Numbered from the stretch's first letter, positions 18,424 through 27,880 are shown. The stretch is DNA of 45,929 nucleotides from Cytophagales bacterium (GCA_013297825.1 JAAFIN010000007.1:1-45929), one strand, 5' to 3'. Made by a program: numbers and translations. The notes: generated by a model not told the origin, from the sequence alone.

Positions 18424-18431
18424 CAAATTTA
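18424..18431 (-). promoter_or_regulatory. Possible Bacteroidota -7 box for the glycosyltransferase
   Basis: TAAATTTG (minus strand) matches TAnnTTTG and lies 42 bases before the start codon. No -33 TTTG is found at the usual distance, so support is weak. Confidence 0.3.
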
Positions 18432-18540
18432 GATAAAATATCTCGTTTTTTGATAATTTTTGAAGATATTAGTTACAATCAAATTTTAGTTTTTTTTTGA
18501 AAATTAAAAAAAAATTAAAAATTTGGAAATTGATTTTCAT

Positions 18541-18573
18541 AAAATTCTTAATTTTTTATTTTTATGTCTAAAA
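18541..18573 (+). repeat. Direct repeat, left copy, spanning the LRR gene start
   Basis: AAAATTCTTAATTTTTTATT followed by TTTATGTCTAAAA. It contains the LRR gene's start codon 23 bases in. The right copy is at 19330-19362 with one mismatch. Confidence 0.85.
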
Positions 18574-19340
18574 CACAACAAATTATCGAACTTGAAACTG
18601 CTTTGGGTTTCAAATTAGAAGAAACCACCAATATTGATGATATTTTGCATTTAGAAAAATATAAAACTTATTTACTCAATGACAAACAAGAAGTCATTGG
18701 ATTGAATTTGTGTAAATGCAAATTAAAAAATATTTCTTTTATTAGCAATATTTGTCCGCAATTACAAATATGTTTTTTAGAAGTCAATCAAATTGCAGAT
18801 ATTTCTCCGCTCAAAGAAATGTATCATTTGAAAGAACTGTATTTGGGTAATAATAAAATCACAGATATTTCTCCGCTTGCTCGTTTGGATAATCTTCAAA
18901 TTTTAGAATTATCAGCCAATAAAATTGCAGATATTTCTCCACTTGCCCATTTGAATAATCTTCAAATATTGGAACTAACAAGTAATAAAATTGCAGATAT
19001 TTCTGCACTCCAACATCTAAAAAATTTGGTTAGATTGGATTTGAGTAATAATAAAATCAAAGATATTTCTACACTCAAAGATTTAAAAAATCTGCAAAGG
19101 CTTTCGTTATCAATGAACAAAATAAAAGACATTTCTGCACTTGAAGGCTTTGAAAATTTAGAACTTCTTTCTCTGCAAGATAACCCAATTACAGAATTTT
19201 CAAGTTCTTTTTTAAATTCACTTAAAAATTTAAAACAGTTAATTTTGAAAGAAAATACCATTAAAAATATTCCAAAAGAACTTTTAAATAGTTATGATTG
19301 CTTGAAAGACCTTAAAAATTATCTTTCACAAAATTCTTAA
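18564..19340 (+). CDS. Leucine-rich-repeat protein of SDS22/internalin type (Roco-like N-terminus only)
   Basis: 258 residues, no signal peptide. An N-terminal cap (MSKTQQIIELETALGF, NDKQEVIGLNLCKCKLKNI) is followed by about seven 22-residue repeats with consensus L-x-x-L-x-x-L-x-L-x-x-N-x-I-x-D-I-S-x-L (about residues 65-215). The last part, NTIKNIPKELLNSYDCLKDL, matches the LRR-to-GTPase junction of the Roco protein at 40086 (NPIQNIPKEIYNKNNCFPEI), but the protein ends there, before any GTPase domain. LRR domains bind proteins. It may be a truncated Roco paralogue or a partner of one. The stop codon lies inside a direct repeat of its own start region. Confidence 0.85.
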   Translation: MSKTQQIIELETALGFKLEETTNIDDILHLEKYKTYLLNDKQEVIGLNLCKCKLKNISFISNICPQLQICFLEVNQIADISPLKEMYHLKELYLGNNKITDISPLARLDNLQILELSANKIADISPLAHLNNLQILELTSNKIADISALQHLKNLVRLDLSNNKIKDISTLKDLKNLQRLSLSMNKIKDISALEGFENLELLSLQDNPITEFSSSFLNSLKNLKQLILKENTIKNIPKELLNSYDCLKDLKNYLSQNS

Positions 19341-19362
19341 ATTTTTATTTTTATGTCTAAAA
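19330..19362 (+). repeat. Direct repeat, right copy, with a relic second gene start
   Basis: A near-exact copy of 18541-18573. It includes the LRR gene's stop codon and a second ATG (19353) that opens MSKKHSKC and stops at once. It looks like the first codons of a lost neighbouring copy of the gene. Confidence 0.8.
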
Positions 19363-19369
19363 AACACAG

Positions 19370-19401
19370 TAAATGTTGAATGGTAAATGAAACAGCCAAA
19401 T
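19370..19401 (-). repeat. Boundary repeat downstream of the LRR gene
   Basis: On the minus strand: the core TTTGGCTGTTTCATT followed by TACCATTCAACATTTA, pointing toward the LRR gene. Confidence 0.8.
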
Positions 19402-19410
19402 TTAATGTTC

Positions 19411-19449
19411 AGATTTACCAATTTTTTAAAACTTGGTAAGTCTTTATTT
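19411..19449. terminator. Bidirectional terminator between the LRR gene and the next gene
   Basis: AGATTTACCAA (19411-19421) pairs with TTGGTAAGTCT (19433-19443) with one wobble, followed by TTATTTTT. The stem resembles the ligA/rtcB terminator at 14735-14770. Confidence 0.6.
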
Positions 19450-19500
19450 TTAATTTTCAATAATTGAAACCAAAAATTAACTTTATTTTTTGACAATTTC

Positions 19501-20208
19501 TTATTCAAGTAATTCATCTATTTTTTTGGCTATTTCATCATCAAAAACACTATCTAAATTATTCAAATTCGCAATTAAAAATTCCAAAATATCTATAATT
19601 GCTTGCGATTTTGTGTTTTCATCAGGAGAAGGTTTAGCAATATAAACTCTTTTCCCATTTATTATTTTAGAAATGTAATACATTACACCATCTAACATGT
19701 GCATACCACTTTTTTTAGGTTTTGCTTCTGCAAATACATTATCTAATAAAAAAAGAATTTTCTCTCCTGTTTCAATGTTTAAATCAGAAAATAAAATTAT
19801 TTTTTCTACATTAAGATTTAATTTATCAGAAGGAGATTGATAATAATTTTTGCACCAATAATTATCATTCAAAATAGTGTATTTTAATGTAAATTTATCT
19901 TTTTCAGGAGTAATAACCAATAAATATTCTGATTTGAAAGATGGAACTACAAAATAAAAAATTTGATTATCAGTTATCAAATCCATTTCAAAAATTTTAT
20001 ACAACAAACTTTTATAATTTTGTTTGCTGAAAATTTTAAACTCTTCGTCAAAATTATTGTAAGGATGAAAATATTTTGCATCTTCTTCATCTAAAAGATA
20101 TTTTTGATATTGGTCTTTTATAAAATTCATTTCAGGCATTTTTCCCATTTTTCCTCCAAAAAATTTTACAAAATTCGCATAATCAGCTTCAAATTCTTCA
20201 AAATTCAT
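19501..20208 (-). CDS. Hypothetical protein
   Basis: 235 residues from the ATG at 20208; an upstream in-frame start would add MIHRKI, which looks less natural. I do not recognise the family. It is acidic, soluble, with no signal peptide or membrane segment. Visible stretches: EEFEADYANFVKFFGG at the N-terminus, FYFVVPSFKSEYLLVITPEKD (beta strands), KIILFSDLNIETGEKILFLL, and a C-terminal helix IIDILEFLIANLNNLD. It follows the susCD operon in the same direction but is separated from it by two terminator-like hairpins, so it is probably transcribed alone. Confidence 0.7.
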   Translation of the reverse strand: MNFEEFEADYANFVKFFGGKMGKMPEMNFIKDQYQKYLLDEEDAKYFHPYNNFDEEFKIFSKQNYKSLLYKIFEMDLITDNQIFYFVVPSFKSEYLLVITPEKDKFTLKYTILNDNYWCKNYYQSPSDKLNLNVEKIILFSDLNIETGEKILFLLDNVFAEAKPKKSGMHMLDGVMYYISKIINGKRVYIAKPSPDENTKSQAIIDILEFLIANLNNLDSVFDDEIAKKIDELLE

Positions 20209-20300
20209 TATTTTTCTATGTATCATATAAAATTTTATTTGGTTTTTGGAATAAATTAAAAATTTCGTAAATCACAAAATAAATCATTTTTTTACAAATA

Positions 20301-20373
20301 AAAAAAAAGTCAGACCTCCGCAAACTACGGTGCAGACCTTTTTTTTGCATTTCATTTACCATTCACCATTATT
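20301..20373 (-). repeat. 3'-UTR composite with GGTCTG hairpin, copy 2
   Basis: Near-perfect reverse complement of 14649-14720. In the sense of the susD transcript the order is ACCATT-type arm, A tract, GGTCTGCACCGTAGTTTGCG, GAGGTCTGAC, T tract, as after rtcB. Confidence 0.85.
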
Positions 20374-20416
20374 AAAAAATGTCAATACTCAAAAATAGAG
20401 CATTGACACTTTTTTA
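20374..20416 (-). terminator. Intrinsic terminator of the susC-susD unit
   Basis: TGTCAAT-a-CTC pairs with GAG-c-ATTGACA, with A and T tracts outside, 60 bases after the susD stop. Confidence 0.75.
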
Positions 20417-20431
20417 TGACAATAAAAATGT

Positions 20432-20477
20432 TGTTGGCTGTTTTATTTAACATTTACCATTTAACATTCACCATTAT
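20432..20477 (+). repeat. Boundary repeat at the susD 3' end
   Basis: Core TTGGCTGTTTTATTT followed by ACATTTACCATTTAACATTC, ending at the susD stop codon. Confidence 0.85.
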
Positions 20478-21881
20478 TTAATATCCTTCATTCTGCACAA
20501 GATTAGGATTTGCATTTATCTCACGTCTTGGAATAGGCAATACAAGTTTTGGGCTGTTAAAGTTAAAAGTAACATTGTTTCCACTAATAACTGTGCTAAA
20601 ACTTTGTTTTAATCTACGCAAATCATGCACACGACTTCCCTCAAAACACAATTCAAGCAAACGCTCATTTATAATATCATTGAGTGTGGGCGTTGTAATT
20701 TCAGAAGCATTAGCACGCAAACGTATTGCATCTAAGTCATCATAAGGTGTTGCTCCAATAGATGTATTATTTCTAAAATTACATTCAGCACGAATGAGAT
20801 ACATTTCTGCAACACGCATTAACACATAATTTTTTGTAGGGTCTTTCCATTTTGCGGTACAAATTAAACCAGGTCTATTACTGCCATCAGTGCTGGTATA
20901 AAAAAGATTTGTGTAACGAAAATCAGTATTTTCATACAAAAGTGTAAAATCTTCCGAAACATCAATATCAGTACGTCCTATGCCATCAAGTCCTGCATAA
21001 AAAGTAGCAAGTCCTTCATTTGCTTGTCCTGCATTGCTTTGGAGAGTTTGTTGAAGTTCAAATATTGCTTCAGTTGTATTATTTAATAAGAAAGGAGTAG
21101 CAGGGTCAGTAGTAAGTGTGTAATTATTGCTTTGGATTACACGACTGGCTTCTGTAAGTGCATTGGTATAATCACCTTTTTGCAAATAAACTCTTGCCAA
21201 ATAACCGCTTGCAGTAAAAGAATTTGCTCTGCCTGCTTGCAAATTTGTGGTATTAAGCAATGATTTTGCTTCTGTTAAATCTGCAATGATTTGTGTATAA
21301 ACCTCTGCAATCGTATTACGTCTTACTTTTGTCAAATCATTTGGCGTTTTTGTGGCTTTAATCATAATAGGAATACCACTATTAGGAAGATTATTCACAG
21401 AAGCGTCCCATTGTTGAGCAAACAATCTCAACAATTCAAAATGAACAGCACCACGTAAAAATAAGGCTTCACCTCTTACTTGTTTTTGTTCAGCTTGGTC
21501 AGTAATGATGTTTATAGCATCAAGAACATTGTTAGTTGCATTAATGCCTCTATAGCCACGAATCCAAGTAGCTTGTGCGATACCATTTTCAGCAACCATT
21601 CTTTTGCGGTAAATATCACGATATGTTTGAAATGTGCCTAACCAGCCCATATCATTATTTCCTGCCAACAAATCAGCAACTATCTGTACATCACCGCCAT
21701 AAAAATCACCTTCACGCAAGGTGCCATAAACACCTGTAAGAGCAGTTTTTACCATTGCAGGTGTAGTGAGTGCAGAACTTGCCTCTATGGATTGTTGTGG
21801 TTCAAGGTCAAGTTGTTTATCACAACTTCCCAAACCCAATAAAAGGGCAGAAATTAAAAAAGAATATATGTATTTTTTCAT
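20478..21881 (-). CDS. SusD/RagB-family nutrient-binding outer-membrane lipoprotein
   Basis: 467 residues. A lipoprotein signal ends LLLGLGSC (Cys20), followed by DKQLDLEPQQSI, the usual SusD start. TPR-like helices include ATWIRGYRGINATNNVLDAI and EQKQVRGEALFLRGAVHFELLRLF (about 130-155), and the C-terminus has YVLMRVAEMYLIRAECNFR and the typical LLELCFEGSRVHDLRRL and LPIPRREINANPNLVQNEGY. It caps the SusC channel and binds the nutrient at the cell surface. It lies 180 bases downstream of susC in the same direction; the gap holds word arrays but no terminator. No hydrolase, sigma or anti-sigma gene accompanies the pair, so the ligand is unknown. Confidence 0.95.
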   Translation of the reverse strand: MKKYIYSFLISALLLGLGSCDKQLDLEPQQSIEASSALTTPAMVKTALTGVYGTLREGDFYGGDVQIVADLLAGNNDMGWLGTFQTYRDIYRKRMVAENGIAQATWIRGYRGINATNNVLDAINIITDQAEQKQVRGEALFLRGAVHFELLRLFAQQWDASVNNLPNSGIPIMIKATKTPNDLTKVRRNTIAEVYTQIIADLTEAKSLLNTTNLQAGRANSFTASGYLARVYLQKGDYTNALTEASRVIQSNNYTLTTDPATPFLLNNTTEAIFELQQTLQSNAGQANEGLATFYAGLDGIGRTDIDVSEDFTLLYENTDFRYTNLFYTSTDGSNRPGLICTAKWKDPTKNYVLMRVAEMYLIRAECNFRNNTSIGATPYDDLDAIRLRANASEITTPTLNDIINERLLELCFEGSRVHDLRRLKQSFSTVISGNNVTFNFNSPKLVLPIPRREINANPNLVQNEGY

Positions 21882-21892
21882 TATATTTAATG

Positions 21893-22060
21893 TTCAAGGT
21901 TTAAAAGTTTAAGGTTTAAAGTTTAAGGTTCAAAGAAAAAACAATCAAATTGTTATACAATCAGAAGGTTATTTATTGTTCCATTTACAATTTACCATTT
22001 ACAATTTATCATTAAAAAAGGCTGTTCCATTCATCATTTACCATTCACCATTTACCATTT
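21893..22060 (+). repeat. Word arrays and boundary repeat between susC and susD
   Basis: Next to the susD start are TTTAAGG words (21893-21935). Then comes a hairpin ATTGT-TAT-ACAAT (21949-21961) of the GTCATT family, and two ACCATT-type arms, the second led by GGCTGTTCCATT and ending near the susC stop. Confidence 0.75.
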
Positions 22061-22061
22061 T

Positions 22062-25000
22062 TTATAGCCCAATATTTATCCCAAATACCAAAGTTTTAGC
22101 TTGTGGTGCGGTATAAAAATCAGCTCCTGAGATAATATTTCCATTTTGTGTAGTGGAAGATGTATAAAGTGTGCTAACTTCTGGATCCCAACCTTGATAT
22201 TTGGTAAATGTAAGAAGGTTTTGAGCGCTAAAATATACACGTACATTGCGAAGATTAGCTTTGTCCAATACGCTTTTAGGTAATGTATAACCAAAAATAA
22301 AGGTTTTTAAACGCAAATATGAACCATCAGCAATATACCTTGATGACATACGAACACCATTACCACCATACAAACGGGCTTGTGGTACATCAGTAACATC
22401 ACCTGGTTTTGTCCAAGCGTTTAATTGGTCACGTGTGTGGTTATCAAAATAATCACCATTAGCAGACATAAATCCACCTGCTACATTATAGATATTATTT
22501 CCTGATACAAATTGGAAGAAAATACTCATATCAAAACCTTTGTAAGAAAAGCTATTGGTAATACCACCAAAGAATTTAGGATTTGGATTTCCTAAACGTT
22601 GGATAGCACCTTTGCTAAAATCATTGGTTGTGTTGCCTTGTGCATCATAATAAAGTGCGTCACCATTATCTCTATCCACACCTGCGTATTTTACGCCATA
22701 CATTACGCCAATAGGTTCGCCTTCACGTGCTTGATTAACAATGCGTGAGGAATTGCCTGGTGCAATAATTTGTCCATTGAGGTCTGTAATGGTATTGATG
22801 TTGCGAGCAATGTTAAAACTTGTATTCCATTTGAAATCTCCAACAAGGTTATTGGTTTGAATAGTAAATTCAATACCTTTATTATTCAATTTACCTAAGT
22901 TTTGTGTTTGAGTTACATAACCTGAAGTTGCAGGCACTTGAACATTTAACAACAAATCTCTAGTGTCTTTGTTATAATAATCAATCACAATATTAAAACG
23001 GTCTTTTATCAAACCAACTTCCAAACCTAAATCCCATTGTGCGGTAGTTTCCCATTTAAGATTTGGATTGATAAGTGTGGTAGGAATTACGCCAGGATTA
23101 CCTGCATAATTATTTGCAGCAACCAAGCCTCTTGCATCAAAATTGCCAATTTGAGCATTACCCACAAGTCCATAACTTGCACGAATTTTCAAATTGCTAA
23201 TGGTTTTAATGTCTTTCATAAAACTTTCTTCTGAAATAATCCAACCACCTGACACAGAAGGGAAAAATCCATATCTTGAATCTTTACCAAAACGTGAAGA
23301 ACCATCTACACGTCCTGATATTGCAAATAAATAACGATTATTGTATTTGTAATTTATTCTACCAAAATAAGATGTAAAACTGTATTCACTACCTGCTGAC
23401 CCACCTGCACTAATAAGTGCAGCACTTTCTATTTTTTGAAAAGCATTACTTGGAAAATTACGACCTTCTACGTTATTGGTTTCTTCTGAAGATTTTTGAA
23501 AACTCATACCAGCAAGTGCTTCAACATTGTGTTTTTCTGCAAATGTTTTATTATAATTAAAGGTATTTGTCCAAGTATAATTGATAATTGTCGCAGTTGC
23601 ATAAGAACCCACACCATTGGGCGCACCTGTATTACGTGCTGTTTTGCTACCATTATAATTTTCTTCTACTTGATTTAGCACGTCTAAACCAAACTCACTT
23701 CTAAAAGTTAATTCAGGCAATATTTTATAACTTGCATAAAAACTGCTTAAATTTCTCAAAACCCTTGCACGTTGTTTTGCATCGGTGATTTCCAATAATG
23801 GATTATAGTATAATGTTTGGGTATTGGTAGAACCATCACCATTATAAGCTGGTTGGAAAGAAGGAATTGCAACACCTTGTAAAATATTAGAAAATTCATT
23901 GTCAGAGGCAGCGCGTCTGTGTGCGGTGCGAGCAAGGCTCATACTCATACCAATATTAAGTTTTTCAGTAGCTTGGTGGTCAAGATTCAAACGACCAGAA
24001 AAGCGTTGAAGGGCATTATTTTTCAAAATACCTGCTTGGTCAAGGTAAGAAAGATTTACATAAAATTTTGTTTTTTCATTTCCACCTCTTGCACTAAGGT
24101 TTAATTGTTGAAAACCGCCACGTTGGAAAGCTTGGTCTTCCCAATTTTCATTAACTTTGGTATAATTACGCCAATCAGGAATATTTGCATCAAATTCATC
24201 TTCTGTTTCTTGTTCTGTAAATCCACCATTTAAACCTGCTTGTTTCATATAATTGATGTATTCGGTGCTGTTCATAAAACCACGTTTGCGTGTAGCAGTG
24301 CTTGAACCAAAAGAATAATCTACATCAAAAAGTGTTTTGCCTGCTTTTCCTTTTTTGGTGGTAATAATGACAACCCCATTGGAAGCTCTTGCACCATAAA
24401 TCGCAGATGCAGCAGCATCTTTGAGGATTTCAATGTTTTCAATGTCATTTACATTCAAATCTGATAAAGGGTTGAGGTCTTCGCCTGATGTATTTTGTGC
24501 ATCAGAAGTCAGTAAAATACCATCTACCACATAAAGCGGTTGGTTTCCTGCACTCACAGAGGCAGAACCACGCACACGGATTTTGATGCCTTGACCTAAT
24601 TTTCCGCTACCTGATTCTATTTGTACCCCTGCAGTACGACCTTGCAAAGCAGATTCAAAGGTAGGAACAGGCACGTTTTTGATGTCATCAGCATTCACGC
24701 CTACGCTTGACCCTGTAATGTCTTGGCGTAATTGTGTGCCATAACCCACGATAACAACTTCGTCCATTTTGCCCTCTGTTTTGAGCAAAATATTCAATAA
24801 AATTTGTCCATTTACTGCTACCTCTTGACTTACAAAGCCAGAATAACTCACTACTAAAGTAGCATTGTCTTCACAGGTAACACTGAAATTTCCCTCAGCG
24901 TCAGTTACAACGCCATTGGCAGAGCCTTTTATTTGGATAGTAGCACCAACAAGAGGTTCTTTGCTTTCATCATCAAGCACCTTTCCAGAGCGAGGATTTT

Positions 25001-25064
25001 GTGCAAAGATATTTTGTACACATACCATAAAAAGTATGAGTAAAAAAAGTAAGTTTTTTTGCAT
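22062..25064 (-). CDS. SusC/RagA-family TonB-linked outer-membrane transporter
   Basis: 1000 residues. A signal peptide ends NIFAQ (about 22). A carboxypeptidase-D-like domain (about 25-105: GKVLDDESKEPLVGATIQIK, GVVTDAEGNFSV) precedes the family motif EVVIVGYGTQLRQDITGS. The plug (about 120-235) has GRTAGVQIESGSG, QPLYVVDGIL and LKDAAASAIYGARASNGVV, the SusC signatures. The barrel fills the rest and ends KTLVFGINIGL with a terminal hydrophobic strand. It imports an oligomer or peptide through the outer membrane with TonB energy, in complex with the SusD protein downstream. No STN domain is present, so control by an ECF sigma/anti-sigma pair is unlikely. Confidence 0.96.
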   Translation of the reverse strand: MQKNLLFLLILFMVCVQNIFAQNPRSGKVLDDESKEPLVGATIQIKGSANGVVTDAEGNFSVTCEDNATLVVSYSGFVSQEVAVNGQILLNILLKTEGKMDEVVIVGYGTQLRQDITGSSVGVNADDIKNVPVPTFESALQGRTAGVQIESGSGKLGQGIKIRVRGSASVSAGNQPLYVVDGILLTSDAQNTSGEDLNPLSDLNVNDIENIEILKDAAASAIYGARASNGVVIITTKKGKAGKTLFDVDYSFGSSTATRKRGFMNSTEYINYMKQAGLNGGFTEQETEDEFDANIPDWRNYTKVNENWEDQAFQRGGFQQLNLSARGGNEKTKFYVNLSYLDQAGILKNNALQRFSGRLNLDHQATEKLNIGMSMSLARTAHRRAASDNEFSNILQGVAIPSFQPAYNGDGSTNTQTLYYNPLLEITDAKQRARVLRNLSSFYASYKILPELTFRSEFGLDVLNQVEENYNGSKTARNTGAPNGVGSYATATIINYTWTNTFNYNKTFAEKHNVEALAGMSFQKSSEETNNVEGRNFPSNAFQKIESAALISAGGSAGSEYSFTSYFGRINYKYNNRYLFAISGRVDGSSRFGKDSRYGFFPSVSGGWIISEESFMKDIKTISNLKIRASYGLVGNAQIGNFDARGLVAANNYAGNPGVIPTTLINPNLKWETTAQWDLGLEVGLIKDRFNIVIDYYNKDTRDLLLNVQVPATSGYVTQTQNLGKLNNKGIEFTIQTNNLVGDFKWNTSFNIARNINTITDLNGQIIAPGNSSRIVNQAREGEPIGVMYGVKYAGVDRDNGDALYYDAQGNTTNDFSKGAIQRLGNPNPKFFGGITNSFSYKGFDMSIFFQFVSGNNIYNVAGGFMSANGDYFDNHTRDQLNAWTKPGDVTDVPQARLYGGNGVRMSSRYIADGSYLRLKTFIFGYTLPKSVLDKANLRNVRVYFSAQNLLTFTKYQGWDPEVSTLYTSSTTQNGNIISGADFYTAPQAKTLVFGINIGL

Positions 25065-25701
25065 TTTGTTTAGGAATAATTAAAAAATATTTAAACTGTA
25101 TAAAATTAAAAAACTAAATTGAAATAAATATTTTAAATTTCCTAATTTAAAAAAGATTTTTTTAATTTTTCTATAAAAATCAAGTATTTTTGAATGATAT
25201 TTTTGTATTTTTTTTAGATTAAAAGAAAAATAAAGGAAAAAATGGGAAATATTTTTGTCTGTTGTTTTTGTGTTATTTTTATAGTTAAAAAAGTATTTTT
25301 GTAACACCCAATAACAAACAAAAGGATATAATTTTTATTACAATTGCCTTTGGGTATTGATAAATTTGCAAAAATTTTTATTGAAATAAAAAGTTTTTTG
25401 TTAAAATAAAAAAAAGTCTATATTTTGGCATCTACAAAATAATTGGGAATTTAAGACACAAATAACACAACAAATAACACAAATTAGGCAGACAACCGCA
25501 GATTTTTTTATGTTTTTTATATTTAAAAATCTGGTTTAATCCATAAAATCTGTGTTGTCTGTCTACTAAAATCTTTGTCCTGAAAAGTTATTTCCCTGTA
25601 ATAAACAGCCAAATGATGATAAAATATTAAATTTTGGATAAACTTGTGGCTGTTTAACTTATCATTCATCATTTATAATTTATCATTCATAATTCCTTTC
25701 T
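25065..25701. other. Divergent spacer between susC and maltokinase
   Basis: This 637-base gap contains no gene. Most of it is AT-rich and should hold the promoters of susC and the maltokinase, but I see no convincing -33/-7 pair. GGCAGACAACCGCAGATTTT (from about 25485) and a near complement CATAAAATCTGTGTTGTC (about 25545) form an inverted pair. The gap ends with the boundary repeat at 25603-25696. Confidence 0.5.
25603..25696 (+). repeat. Boundary repeat with inverted double core before the maltokinase
   Basis: AAACAGCCA and TGGCTGTTT lie in inverted orientation about 30 bases apart. The second core is followed by TATCATTCATC-type words that end just before the maltokinase ATG. Confidence 0.75.
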
Positions 25702-27330
25702 ATGGAAAACATTACAAGTGTTACACAAATATTAACCGAAAAAAAATGGACACAAATTTTTGAGGACAAAGATTTTGTTCAAAATTTATTAGCCAAAATT
25801 ATCCCAAATTACACCCAAAAATGTAGGTGGTTTGCTGGTAAATCCAAAAAAATAAAAAATTTTAGGGTGCAACACCTTCTTACTTTTCCAGTAGAAAAAT
25901 CGGTGATTTATATGGTGCTTTTGGAAGCTAATTATCAAAATGCCCATTCTGAAACATATTTTTTGCCTCTTTATTTCACGCTTGAAGATGTTAAAAAAAT
26001 AGACAAAAAAGCAATTATTGCTTCTTTACAAGTACAAAAAGAGCAGGGAACGCTTATAGATGCGATTTATGATGAAAAATGTAGAAAGGCTTTTTTTGAA
26101 CACATTGTAAAACAAAAAAATGTTCAGGTTGCTGATGGAATTTTGGAGTTTGGGCGTGGAAGTGTATTAGCGGATTTTCCGTTGAATGATTTGCAATCTT
26201 ATGTATTGAAAGCTGACCAAAGTAATACTTCTATTATTTACAATGAGCGTTTTTTTCTAAAAATTTATAGAAAATTATTTAGAGAAACTAACCCAGATTA
26301 CGAAATAACAAGATTTCTTACCGAAAATAAATTCAAAAATTCACCTGCTTTTGCTGGAAGTATTACGTGGAAACGTGATAATAGTTTTGATGTGTCATTT
26401 GGGTTAATGCAGGAAAAAGTAGAAAATGAAGGTGATGCTTGGACTTTTTCACAAATTTTATTAAAAAAATATTTTGAAAAAATCTTAAAAAATGAAGATG
26501 TTTTGCCCAAAATATCAGATTTAAAACTTTATGAACCTTGTGGAATACGTGCTTTCAAAGATGAAGTTATAAATCTTGTGGATTACAATACGCTCCAAAT
26601 GGTAGAAAAACTTGCTCAACGCACCGCAGAAATGCACATTGCCATTTCAGCAGATAAAAGCAATTATATTTTTCGTCCTGTACTTTATAACCACGATTAT
26701 GTGGTTTGGCTCAAAAATCGCCTTATTGCCCAACTTGACAATAGAATTGACCTTATTGAAAAAAATATAGATAATTTGGAAAATGACGCACAAGTTTTTG
26801 CAAATACGGTTTTGGATAATAAAGAAGAAATTACAAATACTATCCTGAATTTTGATGAAGAACGCCTTATTAGTAAGCGTATTCGTATTCACGGTGATTA
26901 TCATTTGGGGCAGGTTTTGAAAAAAGGTGATGATTTTATCATCTTGGATTTTGAGGGCGAACCTGAAAGTTCTATCAGGGACAGAAAAGTAAAACAGCCA
27001 CCTTTGAAAGATGTCGCAGGAATGTTAAGGTCATTTCATTATGCAGTTTATAGCAATATTTTTGAGGCAGAAAAAAACAATCCTACCAAAAAAGCAAGAA
27101 TACAAGAAGCTGGACAACTTTTTTATCATTGTATAACTTCTATTTTTCTAAATGCGTACATAAAAACCGCAATGGAAAATTCCTTAGATATTGGTTATCA
27201 ATCCGAAATAAATTACGTATTGCGTTATCATTTGTTGGAAAAAGCAATTTATGAGCTTGGTTATGAGCTAAATTCTCGTCCTGCGTGGGCGATTATTCCA
27301 TTGAAAGGAATTATGGATTTGCTGGGTTAA
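25702..27330 (+). CDS. Maltokinase-like protein (trehalose synthase-fused type, here standalone)
   Basis: 542 residues. The N-terminal cap has KCRWFAGKSKKIKNFRVQH (about 38-56), the signature of maltokinase domains. The kinase part has RIHGDYHLGQVL (catalytic Asp, about residue 398) and FIILDFEGEPESSIRDR (metal-binding Asp), followed by KQPPLKDVAGMLRSFHYA. Maltokinase phosphorylates maltose to maltose 1-phosphate, the donor used by GlgE to make alpha-glucan. In Bacteroidota this domain is often fused to trehalose synthase; here it is alone, with no treS, glgE or glgB in view. The neighbouring susCD pair might import the sugar (inference only). The ATG directly follows a boundary repeat. Confidence 0.88.
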   Translation: MENITSVTQILTEKKWTQIFEDKDFVQNLLAKIIPNYTQKCRWFAGKSKKIKNFRVQHLLTFPVEKSVIYMVLLEANYQNAHSETYFLPLYFTLEDVKKIDKKAIIASLQVQKEQGTLIDAIYDEKCRKAFFEHIVKQKNVQVADGILEFGRGSVLADFPLNDLQSYVLKADQSNTSIIYNERFFLKIYRKLFRETNPDYEITRFLTENKFKNSPAFAGSITWKRDNSFDVSFGLMQEKVENEGDAWTFSQILLKKYFEKILKNEDVLPKISDLKLYEPCGIRAFKDEVINLVDYNTLQMVEKLAQRTAEMHIAISADKSNYIFRPVLYNHDYVVWLKNRLIAQLDNRIDLIEKNIDNLENDAQVFANTVLDNKEEITNTILNFDEERLISKRIRIHGDYHLGQVLKKGDDFIILDFEGEPESSIRDRKVKQPPLKDVAGMLRSFHYAVYSNIFEAEKNNPTKKARIQEAGQLFYHCITSIFLNAYIKTAMENSLDIGYQSEINYVLRYHLLEKAIYELGYELNSRPAWAIIPLKGIMDLLG

Positions 27331-27393
27331 AAAGTTCAAAAAAGTAGAGGCAAACCCTTGCGGTTGCCCTCATTCTTATTCAAAAATAAAATT

Positions 27394-27807
27394 ATGAAAA
27401 TCACATTAAAAGACAAAGAAGGTATTGAATTTTGCGATTGTGAATATATTGCAGAAGAAACTCTTGCTCGCATAGATTGGAAAGTTCCATATATTACTGT
27501 TGAAAACGTCCAACAATTAGGGCATTTGACCTTTGAATTATTTGCACAATACAAAGTAACAAGACTTTTAAATAATGGTACATCAGTTGAAAATTCTTGG
27601 GATGACGCTAACGAATGGCTTGCTACGAATTGGATGCCAAAAGCTATAGAAGCAGGTTTATTAAAATTTGCGAATGTGCTTTCTGAAAACCTTTATTCTT
27701 TGCTTTCAGGGGAATTTATGCAAGATAATGCCCAAAAATTAGAGAATGTTTTTGAGTTACAAATTTTTCATGATGTAGAAAAAGCACGTGATTGGGTGCT
27801 TAGTTAA
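27394..27807 (+). CDS. STAS/SEC14-like small protein
   Basis: 137 residues from the ATG at 27394; the frame is open upstream to a TTG at 27358, but that part has no coding look. Features: RIDWKVPYITVENVQQLG, a conserved-looking middle LLNNGTSVENSWDDANEWLATNWMPKAIEAGL, then FANVLSENLYSLLSGEF and a C-terminal IFHDVEKARDWVLS. This pattern fits the short SpoIIAA-like or STAS-like proteins found in many Bacteroidota, whose function is mostly unknown. It starts 63 bases after the maltokinase stop in the same direction and may be co-transcribed with it. Confidence 0.6.
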   Translation: MKITLKDKEGIEFCDCEYIAEETLARIDWKVPYITVENVQQLGHLTFELFAQYKVTRLLNNGTSVENSWDDANEWLATNWMPKAIEAGLLKFANVLSENLYSLLSGEFMQDNAQKLENVFELQIFHDVEKARDWVLS

Positions 27808-27880
27808 AATGGTTATCTGGCAATTTTTATGAAATAATATTTTTATCAAAAAAAAATTAAGTCAAAATATTGAAAGACTG

